From: CAYJBH01 sp964369965
GTDB taxonomy: Bacteria > Bacillota > Clostridia > Oscillospirales > Ruminococcaceae
NCBI GenBank assembly: GCA_964369965.1
Contig: CAYJGF010000013.1
Coordinates: 1-64,000 of the forward strand
Length of the DNA stretch: 64,000 nucleotides
Direction: 5' to 3'
The notes beneath the pieces are model-generated. The model was not told the origin of the DNA and did not search any database. It saw only the letters and a program-made list of their open reading frames with translations. Within the stretch, counting starts at the first letter, position 1. The number at the start of each line of letters is the position of its first letter. This document shows positions 43,009-51,517 of the stretch, piece by piece. The position numbers and the translations under genes were made by a program.

Positions 43009-44523
43009 TTGAAAAAGGCGAAAATTTTATTTGAAAAAGAGATAAAGGTTGGCAGGATAGACAAGCGTGTCTATGGCTCGTTTGTGGAGCATCTGGGCAG
43101 ATGCGTTTATGATGGGATCTATGAGCCGACCCACCCGCTTGCCGATGTCGACGGTTTTCGCACCGATGTGCTGGATCTTGTCAGGGAACTTAATATCCCG
43201 ATTGTGCGCTATCCCGGTGGCAACTTTGTGTCGGGCTATAGATGGGAGGACGGCGTTGGACCTAAAGAAAACCGCCCGCAAAGACTAGACCTTGCGTGGC
43301 GCACCACCGAGACAAATATGGTCGGCACCAATGAGTTTTGCAGTTGGGCAAAAAAGACGAACGCCGAGGTCATGATGGCGGTGAATTTGGGCACACGTGG
43401 GGTGGAGGATGCCCTGAATCTTCTGGAATACTGCAACCACGCGAACGGTTCATACTGGAGTGATCTGAGGATAGCACACGGATACAGCGCCCCCCACAAT
43501 ATAAAAGTTTGGTGTCTCGGAAATGAGATGGACGGTCCGTGGCAGACCGGTCACAAGACACCGAGTGAGTACGGTCGACTTGCCATCGAGACGGCAAGGG
43601 CGATGAAAGCGTTTGATCCGACGCTGGAGTTGGTGTCTTGTGGTAGCTCTCACACCAATATGCCGACCTTTCCGACGTGGGAGGCAGAGACCTTGACGCA
43701 CACCTATGACGCGGTGGACTATGTGTCGTTGCATCAATATTTCGACAACAGCGCAAATGATACCGCCGATTATTTAGCTTTTTCTTTAGAGACCGACCGT
43801 TTCATCAGGACGGTTATTTCGACCTGTGATTATGTCAAGGCGGTAAAACGCGGCAAAAAGGACATCATGTTGAGCTTTGATGAGTGGAACGTCTGGTATC
43901 ACACCAAAGACAGTGACAATGACGAGATGGCAAAAAGACCGTGGCAGATTGCACCGGCACTTTTGGAGGATATTTATAATTTCGAAGATGCCTTGATGGT
44001 GGGGTGCAGTCTTATCACCTTTATAAAACATGCCGATCGGCTGAAAATGGCGTGCATTGCACAATTAGTGAACGTCATTGCGCCAATTTTCACAGCTAAA
44101 GGCGGCGGCATCTGCCGTCAAACTATATACTACCCACTTCTGCACGCCTCGACATACGGTAGGGGAACGGCGATAGACCCGATAATAAACTCGCCGAAAT
44201 ATGACTCGAAAAACTTCACCGATGTCCCATATCTTGCATCGGTTGCAGTTTTGAGCGACGATGAAAGCGAGTTGACAATATTTGCCGTCAACCGCGACAC
44301 CGAGGAGGACATGTTGATGGACTGTAATCTGCGCAGTTTTGAGGGTTATCGGATAATAGAGCACATCAGCATGACCTGTGATGACCTAAAAGCGGTGAAC
44401 ACGGTGCAAAATCCCGACAGGATCAAACCCAAAACATGCGCCCTGCCAAAAAGCGACGACGGTACTGCCGAGATTTTGCTGGAAAAAGCTTCATGGAATG
44501 TGATAAGGGTTAAATTACTTTAA
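43009..44523 (+). CDS. GH51 alpha-L-arabinofuranosidase
   Basis: A 504-aa glycosidase that releases terminal arabinofuranose from arabino-oligosaccharides. The GH51 pattern is clear: VRYPGGNFVSGYRWEDG, the acid/base E173 in CLGNEMDGP, and the nucleophile E292 in FDEWNVWY. There is no signal peptide, so it acts in the cytoplasm on imported sugars. The start is TTG with AAAGGAG 7 bases upstream. Codon use is richer in G and C than in the ABC/sulfatase genes to the right. It overlaps the GH2 gene tail to tail by 9 bases. Confidence 0.95.
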   Translation: MKKAKILFEKEIKVGRIDKRVYGSFVEHLGRCVYDGIYEPTHPLADVDGFRTDVLDLVRELNIPIVRYPGGNFVSGYRWEDGVGPKENRPQRLDLAWRTTETNMVGTNEFCSWAKKTNAEVMMAVNLGTRGVEDALNLLEYCNHANGSYWSDLRIAHGYSAPHNIKVWCLGNEMDGPWQTGHKTPSEYGRLAIETARAMKAFDPTLELVSCGSSHTNMPTFPTWEAETLTHTYDAVDYVSLHQYFDNSANDTADYLAFSLETDRFIRTVISTCDYVKAVKRGKKDIMLSFDEWNVWYHTKDSDNDEMAKRPWQIAPALLEDIYNFEDALMVGCSLITFIKHADRLKMACIAQLVNVIAPIFTAKGGGICRQTIYYPLLHASTYGRGTAIDPIINSPKYDSKNFTDVPYLASVAVLSDDESELTIFAVNRDTEEDMLMDCNLRSFEGYRIIEHISMTCDDLKAVNTVQNPDRIKPKTCALPKSDDGTAEILLEKASWNVIRVKLL

Positions 44524-46272
44524 CATCCTCTTATTAATCTCACATATCCGCTCGCAGTCGACCTTAAAGTTTCTGTTTATGTCCATCAGCCCGTTTATTT
44601 CCTGTTGTACGTCGGTGACCTGGGTATAGCAGAAACCGCAGATATAGTCGGTATCCATGATGGCGGTGGTAATGCTCTCGAATCTTTTAACGAACTCCTC
44701 TTCATCTGCGACCTTGTTGCCGTATCCCCAACCGGTTTGATCATTTGAAAAGGCAATCCCGCCGTATTCACTGATTAAAACCGGTTGTCCTTTGTATTCG
44801 TAGCCCTGTGCGAGTGAGGATTTCATACCGTTGTGATAAATCTTGGCGCTGAGCAGTTCATTCTTTTTTGCGTATCTTTCAAGGAATGCCTCCCCCGTCT
44901 CCTCGTAGTCATGTAATGTTAATATGTCCGATATGGTGTGCTCCCAGCCATCGTTAACTATGACCGGCCGCATAGCGTCGATGGATTTTGTCAAGTTGTA
45001 TATCGCCTCGGTGAACTTTTGTTGTTTGCAGTTCACCTCTACATTTTTGACCCCCCAGCTCTCGTTTATCGGCGTCCATGTTATAATGCAGGGATGGTTG
45101 TAGTTTTGACGCACCACCGCCAGCCACTCGTTTGTGAACGCTTCCACCGCATTGTCGTTATAGCGATATGCCGACGGCATTTCACTCCAGACCATCATCC
45201 CCTTGACATCACAGTGAAATAAAAAGCGCTCATCCTCAGTCTTTTGATGTTTTCTAAGCCCATTGTAACCCAACGCCATTATCTTGTCGATATCCTCAAT
45301 CAGTGCCTCCTCGTTCGGCGGTGTGAGATGAGAGTCCTCCCAATAACCTTGATCTAAAATCAATCTTTGATAAAGTGGGTGTCCGTTTAGCAATATATTA
45401 TTGCCACGTATTCTAATTTCCCTCATGCCGAAATAGGAGTAAATCTCGTCTGTTTGTTTATCATCGGCAACAATGGCGATCTTTATATCATATAGGTTGG
45501 GCTCTTCGGGTGACCACATGTGCACACCCCACTGTGACGATTTTGACACAACCGGAATTTTTGCATAAAACTCATTGTCGGAAACGCTAACACATGCCCT
45601 TGCAACGCTTTCTTCTTTAAAACCTATGGAAATGTCGGCAAGGAGTGTCGCTTTATTGCCCGAGTTAACTCTGCCCTCGATAACGACGGTCGAATCGTTT
45701 ATATCGGGGGTAATTTTTATGCCCTCTATGTAACAGTCCTCGACCTGTTCCAACCATACACTTTTCCATATACCGGTGGTCTGGACGTACCAACAGCCGA
45801 AATTTTCATCTTTCCAGCGTTGTTTTCCGCGCGGTATGGTATCATCAAAACTATCCTGAACATTGACGGTAATACGGTTTTTTCCAAAGGTTAGAGCTTG
45901 TGTAATATCGAAAGAAAAGCGCGAATACCCGCCCTTGTGGCTGCCGATAAACACACCGTTCACCCACAATTTCGTAATATAGTCGCTCCCCTCAAAGTGC
46001 ATGATAGTTCGTTTTGTCATCGAGTTTTCATTTACTGTAAACTCGCGTTGATACCATATATTCTCATGCGCACTTTCATCACCTATACCGCTTTTCTTGG
46101 TCTCGTAGGTAAAAGGGACGATGATGTCATGTGTTTTTTCAAACCCATTTTGCCACTGTTCTTTTTCACCAACCTTGTCATCGTCAAATCTAAAATCCCA
46201 TCTGCCGTTTAAAAGCTCAAAATGCTCTCGCAAAAGTTGTGGACGAGGATAGTCCTTTACATATTTAATCAC
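44515..46272 (-). CDS. GH2 glycosidase (beta-glucuronidase/beta-galactosidase type)
   Basis: A 585-aa GH2 enzyme with the sugar-binding jelly roll (about 1-180), an Ig-like domain (about 180-290) and the catalytic TIM barrel. Acid/base is E404 in TPINESWG and nucleophile E502 in ISEYGG. No signal peptide, so cytoplasmic. Whether it takes galactosides, glucuronides or arabinopyranosides cannot be told. It starts with GTG 12 bases after GAAAGG, below the binding-protein gene and a hairpin (46303-46340). Confidence 0.9.
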   Translation of the reverse strand: MIKYVKDYPRPQLLREHFELLNGRWDFRFDDDKVGEKEQWQNGFEKTHDIIVPFTYETKKSGIGDESAHENIWYQREFTVNENSMTKRTIMHFEGSDYITKLWVNGVFIGSHKGGYSRFSFDITQALTFGKNRITVNVQDSFDDTIPRGKQRWKDENFGCWYVQTTGIWKSVWLEQVEDCYIEGIKITPDINDSTVVIEGRVNSGNKATLLADISIGFKEESVARACVSVSDNEFYAKIPVVSKSSQWGVHMWSPEEPNLYDIKIAIVADDKQTDEIYSYFGMREIRIRGNNILLNGHPLYQRLILDQGYWEDSHLTPPNEEALIEDIDKIMALGYNGLRKHQKTEDERFLFHCDVKGMMVWSEMPSAYRYNDNAVEAFTNEWLAVVRQNYNHPCIITWTPINESWGVKNVEVNCKQQKFTEAIYNLTKSIDAMRPVIVNDGWEHTISDILTLHDYEETGEAFLERYAKKNELLSAKIYHNGMKSSLAQGYEYKGQPVLISEYGGIAFSNDQTGWGYGNKVADEEEFVKRFESITTAIMDTDYICGFCYTQVTDVQQEINGLMDINRNFKVDCERICEINKRMLK

Positions 46273-46302
46273 TGCGTTTATTTCCTTTCTAAATGTTTAA
46301 TA

Positions 46303-46340
46303 AATTCCACCTCCCATTATATATGTTGAGAGGTGGAATT
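46303..46340 (-). terminator. Hairpin after the first binding-protein gene
   Basis: An 11-bp perfect stem (AATTCCACCTC/GAGGTGGAATT) with a 16-nt loop between the binding protein and the GH2 gene. The tail is only modestly U-rich (TATTAAACATTT), so partial termination or mRNA 3'-end protection is likely. Confidence 0.55.
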
Positions 46341-46354
46341 GTCTACCATAAAAT

Positions 46355-47989
46355 TTATTTGCCGAGATATCTGTCAAGTGCCGTTTGGGTGATGTCGATT
46401 GCTGTTTGTACGTCCATACCCTCAAGCGTTGCGACAAAGTTCTCATATTCACTCAGCGGCGTTGCGCCGGTTATGAATTTTAAGGTCATTTCGTCAACAT
46501 AGGTGTCTGCATCCGAGATGATGTCTGTTCGGTCGTTTAGCTCATCGTCGGTCAGGCGTATGTTAGGAAGAATAAATGCGCTGTCAAAGTTCTCATCGTC
46601 ACCGTAACGTGTGCGAATTTCAAGTGCACCCGGGCTTTTGAGCAGATTTGCGTGAACCTCTACGTCGGGACCTGTGAATTTAGGCCAGAAGTGCAGCTTA
46701 TAGTAGTAGTTCAGTCCCTCGTTGTCCATGGTGTCGTCGTACATCGTCTCTGTGTATGCGTTTTGACCGTCGACAACCTCAAAATTGACACCTTCGGTTC
46801 CCCAGTTGCCGAGTTCAATTCCCACCTCGGTAAACCAGAAGTTAAAATATTGAAGTGCAGCTTCCGGATTGGAACAATCCACCGACAGCGCCGCCCTTGA
46901 CTGATCATGTGGCATGGATGTTGTAATATACACGTCGCTGTAATGTAGCGACTGCCCTTCTTCTATTCGCGGTTGGGGTGCAATGGTGACCTCATTACCT
47001 TGTGCCTCGTTACGGTTATAAAGTGCAACACAGGGTGCACGATAGGTACCTATCTCAAATGTATCAAAAAGAACGTCCGCCTGTGAACCGTCGGTGGCGG
47101 CAAAATCTTTTGAGATATAACCTTTATTATACCACTCGTTCATTTTGGTAAGATAATCAAGATAACCGTCTTCAAGCGGTGCATAGTGTACGTTGCCGTC
47201 AAGGTCTTGATATAGTTTTGTGAGGTTTGTTGCATATACACCATACGCACCGAGGAAAGGTACTTCATAGCCGAATTTGTTAAGCATAAACGGTGTCATG
47301 CCGGCACCGAGCATGGCATCGAAAAGTGCCTCATAATCCTCTATATACATCGGGACATCCATGCCGAGCTCGTCGAGGACACTCTGTTGAAAACCGTAGT
47401 ACATCCAGTCGGTATCACCAAAAGGTTTATAGGCACATACCATCGGTATGTTGCCCTCCTCATCCGATACCTCGCGTGCAAAAATTTCATCCTCCTGGAT
47501 ATATTTATAGTAATCGGGGGCGTAGGTCGGGAGCATATCCTGCAACTCTAAAAATATTCCATCGTACATGCCCTGGAACTCACCGCCGACATAACGTTGA
47601 GGTGCACCGATGATATCGGGCAGGTCGTTGGAAGCTATCATAAGGTTGAAATCCTCCGCCTCCATGCCGACTGCCGGGTGGATAAATTCGATATTGACGC
47701 CGGTCTGTTCCGCCGCCGCCTGCATGACGGGGGTTTCACTTTGGTTGGTAACTATTTTTGCGAGCGGTGCCGGCAACGGAACCCAGTATGTGAGTGATAC
47801 GTCGCCCTCAATAGGATAGGTCAACTCAAAATCTGTCGATTGTGCGGTGTCGCCATTGTCGGCAGGTGTCTCGGCTCCCGGTGCTTCGTCTGTGGGCGCT
47901 TCGTCTGCCGGTGCGCAGGCGGCCAGCATTGACAACAACATGGTGGTTGCAAGTGCAAGAACAATTCGTTTTTTTGATTTGTTTTTCAT
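46355..47989 (-). CDS. Extracellular solute-binding lipoprotein (carbohydrate ABC importer 1)
   Basis: A 544-aa type 1 family binding protein. Signal peptide with lipobox MLAAC (C25), then an acidic Ala/Pro/Glu linker. The mature part matches the LplA-like group used with LplB/LplC permeases, which bind oligosaccharides. It is in one leftward cluster with two permeases and a sulfatase. RBS AGGAGAAAGG precedes the ATG. Confidence 0.88.
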   Translation of the reverse strand: MKNKSKKRIVLALATTMLLSMLAACAPADEAPTDEAPGAETPADNGDTAQSTDFELTYPIEGDVSLTYWVPLPAPLAKIVTNQSETPVMQAAAEQTGVNIEFIHPAVGMEAEDFNLMIASNDLPDIIGAPQRYVGGEFQGMYDGIFLELQDMLPTYAPDYYKYIQEDEIFAREVSDEEGNIPMVCAYKPFGDTDWMYYGFQQSVLDELGMDVPMYIEDYEALFDAMLGAGMTPFMLNKFGYEVPFLGAYGVYATNLTKLYQDLDGNVHYAPLEDGYLDYLTKMNEWYNKGYISKDFAATDGSQADVLFDTFEIGTYRAPCVALYNRNEAQGNEVTIAPQPRIEEGQSLHYSDVYITTSMPHDQSRAALSVDCSNPEAALQYFNFWFTEVGIELGNWGTEGVNFEVVDGQNAYTETMYDDTMDNEGLNYYYKLHFWPKFTGPDVEVHANLLKSPGALEIRTRYGDDENFDSAFILPNIRLTDDELNDRTDIISDADTYVDEMTLKFITGATPLSEYENFVATLEGMDVQTAIDITQTALDRYLGK

Positions 47990-48032
47990 AGCCTTTCTCC
48001 TCTTTTTTGTTATTATAAAACAGCAGTAACCC

Positions 48033-49559
48033 CTACCGCGTGTTTTTGTAGTTGTGCAACAGCCCCGAGCCGTTGCCGTTATTTAGCCAATAGTCTCCTT
48101 TGCTTTTATCGTGAAATACGGTGGACAATAAAAGTTCTTTTTTCTCATATTCATTTAAAATATCCATCAAACTGTTTTGAACGGCATTATATTCCTTATC
48201 GCCGTAAAGGTTGTTGAACTCGTGTGGGTCGATTTCAAGGTCGTATAGCTCCCTATACATCACATTATTGTCGTTTTTGGCGTAGTTGTTCAGCACAAGT
48301 TTGTGCCTGCCACATATGACGGCCACCGAGTCCTCTTTTGTGCTCAACACATGATCTCTGCCGCCTGATGCTACAAGTTTTTGCAACTCTACACCGGTGC
48401 AGGTGTCCGGTATAGGTGCGTTGGCATACGACAAAATGGTGGGGAACACATCACCTGAGCTGACCGTCTCATCGTGAGTTTTTGAGAGCGGTTCACTGGC
48501 GTTGTAAATAGCAAGAGGGATATGCAAAACATCCTGATAAAGACTGCCGTTTTTGCCCCAAAGGCTGTGGTTGCCCATCATATCGCCGTGGTCGGCGGTG
48601 AATACAACCACATAGTTGTTGCCCCATTTTTCATCCGCCGCCCTTAATATTTCGCCTATCTGTTCGTCTATCAGTACGACATTTCCAAAATATATTTTTC
48701 GCCAGCGCTCCCAGTATTCCTCGGTATATTCACTCTGTGCACCGTCGGTGCAGTATCCGCTCCCCTCGGTCGTGCCGGGACCGTGAAAGCCATTGCGGTG
48801 ATATTTTGTGTCATCATCCCATTCACCTACCTTGAAAACACGTCCCGTATCTTTGCTCATGTCCACCCTATCGGAGTAACTTTTGGGTGTATCTATCGGA
48901 TAATGCGGTCCCGAAAAACTTGCCCAGACAAAATTCGGCTGATTATCATCTGAGCGTCGGATATGTTCTACCGCCTTTTTCCCTACCCAAATATCGGGGT
49001 GCAACGACTCTTCAAGTGGGAAATCCGCCACACATTTTGCCGCTTTATCTATCTGATATGTATATTTGTATTTCTTTAGTTTGCCCTGCAACTCTAACAT
49101 CTTGCTGTAATGATCATAGAACCAAAGTGATATGTTTTTGTCGTCCTGTAGATCAAGAACATCCATGCCAAGCTCTTTGTAGTAGTCAATAAAATGTTCA
49201 TATTCAAGGGTGTAGTTCGGGCTGACTGCGGGGTACGGCACCGGTATAAAATGACATTTGCCGTGTAGCGAGGTGCGATATCCTTGTTTTTTAAGTTCGG
49301 TAAATAGGTTGGGGAACTCTTTTGAGAGGGTTGCACCAAAAATATTACTGATGGAGCCGCTTTGATGTGGCAACATACCGGTCATCCAACAACACCGCGC
49401 CGGCAGACATACCGGGCTCGCCGAGATGGCGTTTGTGTAGTCGGTACCGCCCTCTATCAGCCTGTCCATATTGGGCGTTTTGTGTGTCGTCGCACCGTAT
49501 GCCGAAATAGTTTCAATGTGTTGTTCGTCGGTGGTGATAAACAATATATTCTTTTTCAT
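48033..49559 (-). CDS. Sulfatase (type I, Cys-type), cluster 1
   Basis: A 508-aa arylsulfatase-superfamily enzyme that removes sulfate esters. The metal site begins ITTDEQH, and the active-site motif is CLPAR (C51 to R55; CxPxR), whose Cys must become formylglycine. Other family marks are FTADHGDMMGNHSLWGK near residue 325. No signal peptide is seen, so it acts inside the cell. The maturase (anSME) is not in the window. It lies between permease and binding-protein genes, so its substrate is probably what this importer carries. RBS AGGAG precedes the ATG. Confidence 0.9.
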   Translation of the reverse strand: MKKNILFITTDEQHIETISAYGATTHKTPNMDRLIEGGTDYTNAISASPVCLPARCCWMTGMLPHQSGSISNIFGATLSKEFPNLFTELKKQGYRTSLHGKCHFIPVPYPAVSPNYTLEYEHFIDYYKELGMDVLDLQDDKNISLWFYDHYSKMLELQGKLKKYKYTYQIDKAAKCVADFPLEESLHPDIWVGKKAVEHIRRSDDNQPNFVWASFSGPHYPIDTPKSYSDRVDMSKDTGRVFKVGEWDDDTKYHRNGFHGPGTTEGSGYCTDGAQSEYTEEYWERWRKIYFGNVVLIDEQIGEILRAADEKWGNNYVVVFTADHGDMMGNHSLWGKNGSLYQDVLHIPLAIYNASEPLSKTHDETVSSGDVFPTILSYANAPIPDTCTGVELQKLVASGGRDHVLSTKEDSVAVICGRHKLVLNNYAKNDNNVMYRELYDLEIDPHEFNNLYGDKEYNAVQNSLMDILNEYEKKELLLSTVFHDKSKGDYWLNNGNGSGLLHNYKNTR

Positions 49560-49569
49560 TTAACTACTC

Positions 49570-50448
49570 CTATTCTTTAACCGAGCCGAGCATTAAACCC
49601 GACATAAAATATCGCTGTGCAAAAGGATACGCGCATAGGATAGGCACGGTAGAAACGACAATGGTTGCGTACCTAATCACCTTTTCTAAAAAGAACACAT
49701 CGGTATCCTGACCGGAGGTGCTGTTTAACGAGCTTGCTATCAGCGTCTCACGTAAAAATACCTGGAGTGGCAAAAGAGCACGGTCGTCGATGTATATCGA
49801 GGCATTAAACCAGGAGTTCCACTGCGCCACCACATAGAAAAGCGTGATGACCGACATGGTGGGGATAGATACCGGAATAAATATTCTGTAAAGGATATAT
49901 ATATCGTTGGCACCATCAATTTTCGCTGCCTCTTCAAGGCTTTTGGGGACAGATTGAAAGGCTGTTTTCATCACAATAAGATTCCATGTGGCTATTGCGG
50001 TCGGGAGCAAAACCGCCCATCTTGTGTCGGTGAGATAAAGACCGTCCACCAGCAAAAAACTTGGAATAATACCGCCGGAAAAGTACATGGTAAACACCAC
50101 AAAAAATGTAATAGATTTCTTGAACATATATCCGGTTCTCGACAATGCATATGCGCCGAGTGTTGTCAAGAACATGCTGATTAATGTACCGAAAAAGGTA
50201 TAAAAAATGGTGTTCCCATAACCTACAACAATATTTGGGTTGCTGAACACCTGCTCATAACCCTCGAAGGAAATATCTCCAAGCGGCCACAGCAGTATGC
50301 CGGTGTGTTGCATGATGCTCAAAGGATCACTGATAGAGCCGACTATAACATGCCACATTGGATAAAAACAGAGCAAAAAAAGCCCAAAAAGAAAAATGTA
50401 GTTGACTCCACTGCCAATTCGCTCTTTAAAGTTTACTCTTTCAATCAT
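49570..50448 (-). CDS. Carbohydrate ABC transporter permease, LplC/MalG type (importer 1)
   Basis: A 292-aa permease with six membrane helices and the EAA loop LEEAAKIDGANDIYILYRIFIPVSIP that contacts the ATPase. Sequence type is LplC, the family of complex-polysaccharide importers in Firmicutes. It follows the LplB-type gene by 13 bases. No ATPase gene is nearby; such systems share an MsmK/UgpC-like ATPase. Confidence 0.92.
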   Translation of the reverse strand: MIERVNFKERIGSGVNYIFLFGLFLLCFYPMWHVIVGSISDPLSIMQHTGILLWPLGDISFEGYEQVFSNPNIVVGYGNTIFYTFFGTLISMFLTTLGAYALSRTGYMFKKSITFFVVFTMYFSGGIIPSFLLVDGLYLTDTRWAVLLPTAIATWNLIVMKTAFQSVPKSLEEAAKIDGANDIYILYRIFIPVSIPTMSVITLFYVVAQWNSWFNASIYIDDRALLPLQVFLRETLIASSLNSTSGQDTDVFFLEKVIRYATIVVSTVPILCAYPFAQRYFMSGLMLGSVKE

Positions 50449-50461
50449 TGTATTTTCCTTT

Positions 50462-51406
50462 CTACCAGAGGCTTTCGCCGGATGTTTTTCTGAACACTCT
50501 ATTGACGGTAACTAAAATTGCGATGTTGACAACCGAGTTGAAAATCCCGATAGCCGCGCCGTAACCGTAATCGGCACGGAGCAACCCCTCGCGGTATAGG
50601 TAGGATGAAATAATATCCGCCGTTTCATATGTGAGCGGAGTGTATAACAGGATAACCTTTTCAAAACCTTGGGTTAGAATATTGCCCATTCTCATAATAA
50701 ACTGTATTATTATAACCGGCACAAGGGCAGGGAGCGACACATGGATTATTCTGCCAAATCGTCCGGAACCATCTATTGCCGCCGCCTCGTGAAGTGCTGG
50801 GTCTACATTTGATAGGGTTGCAAGATAGATGATACTGCCCCAACCGATATTTTGCCATATACCGCTTATAATGTAGATTGGCTGAAAATATGCTTCATCC
50901 GAAAGCAAATTCGTTCTCTCAAATCCAAAGAATGCGATTATATCTCCGAAAAGTCCGGTGCTGGCACAAAACTCAACAAGCAGACCGCACACCACCACCA
51001 TGGATATAAAATAGGGCATATAGCTCACGGTCTGAACAGCGATTTTATAGGGTTTGAAACGCACTTCGTTTATCATCAAGGCTAAGATAATAGGCGCAGG
51101 AAAGCCGAACAGTATCTGGCCGATATTTATCTGAAGTGTATTTCGGATAACTCGCCAGGCATACGGCCCTTGAAAAAAGTCTATAAAGTTTTCAAGACCT
51201 ATCCACTCGCTTCCAAAAAAGCCAAGCGCCGGTTTATAATCTTGAAATGCTATAACAGCACCGAGCATCGGTATATAGTGAAAGATAAAATAGTACAAAA
51301 AAATAGGGAAAAGCATTAAATAAATATATTTATGCGCCCTAAAGTTCCTCTTCCATCTCTCGGAAAAGGAGTTATTGTTTTTTGTAAACTTTATAGTTTT
51401 TGTCAT
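50462..51406 (-). CDS. Carbohydrate ABC transporter permease, LplB/MalF type (importer 1)
   Basis: A 314-aa permease with six helices and the EAA motif LHEAAAIDGSGRFGRIIHVSLPAL. It is first of the importer 1 genes, with a strong GGGGGG-containing RBS. Upstream lies a near-palindrome and the AraC-type regulator gene in the same direction. Confidence 0.92.
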   Translation of the reverse strand: MTKTIKFTKNNNSFSERWKRNFRAHKYIYLMLFPIFLYYFIFHYIPMLGAVIAFQDYKPALGFFGSEWIGLENFIDFFQGPYAWRVIRNTLQINIGQILFGFPAPIILALMINEVRFKPYKIAVQTVSYMPYFISMVVVCGLLVEFCASTGLFGDIIAFFGFERTNLLSDEAYFQPIYIISGIWQNIGWGSIIYLATLSNVDPALHEAAAIDGSGRFGRIIHVSLPALVPVIIIQFIMRMGNILTQGFEKVILLYTPLTYETADIISSYLYREGLLRADYGYGAAIGIFNSVVNIAILVTVNRVFRKTSGESLW

Positions 51407-51430
51407 ACACCCCCCAGCTATCTGTTTGCT

Positions 51431-51453
51431 ATGATATCATTCTAATGTATCAT
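51431..51453. promoter_or_regulatory. Imperfect palindrome upstream of importer 1
   Basis: ATGATA and TATCAT arms with matching inner CATT/AATG lie just before the importer 1 start, between it and the regulator gene. It may be the binding site of that regulator. Confidence 0.35.
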
Positions 51454-51517
51454 GGGGTTGTTGACAATATGTGGTCGGTGTGTTACGGTTTTTGCATATT
51501 CCGTTTATTTTCGCATA

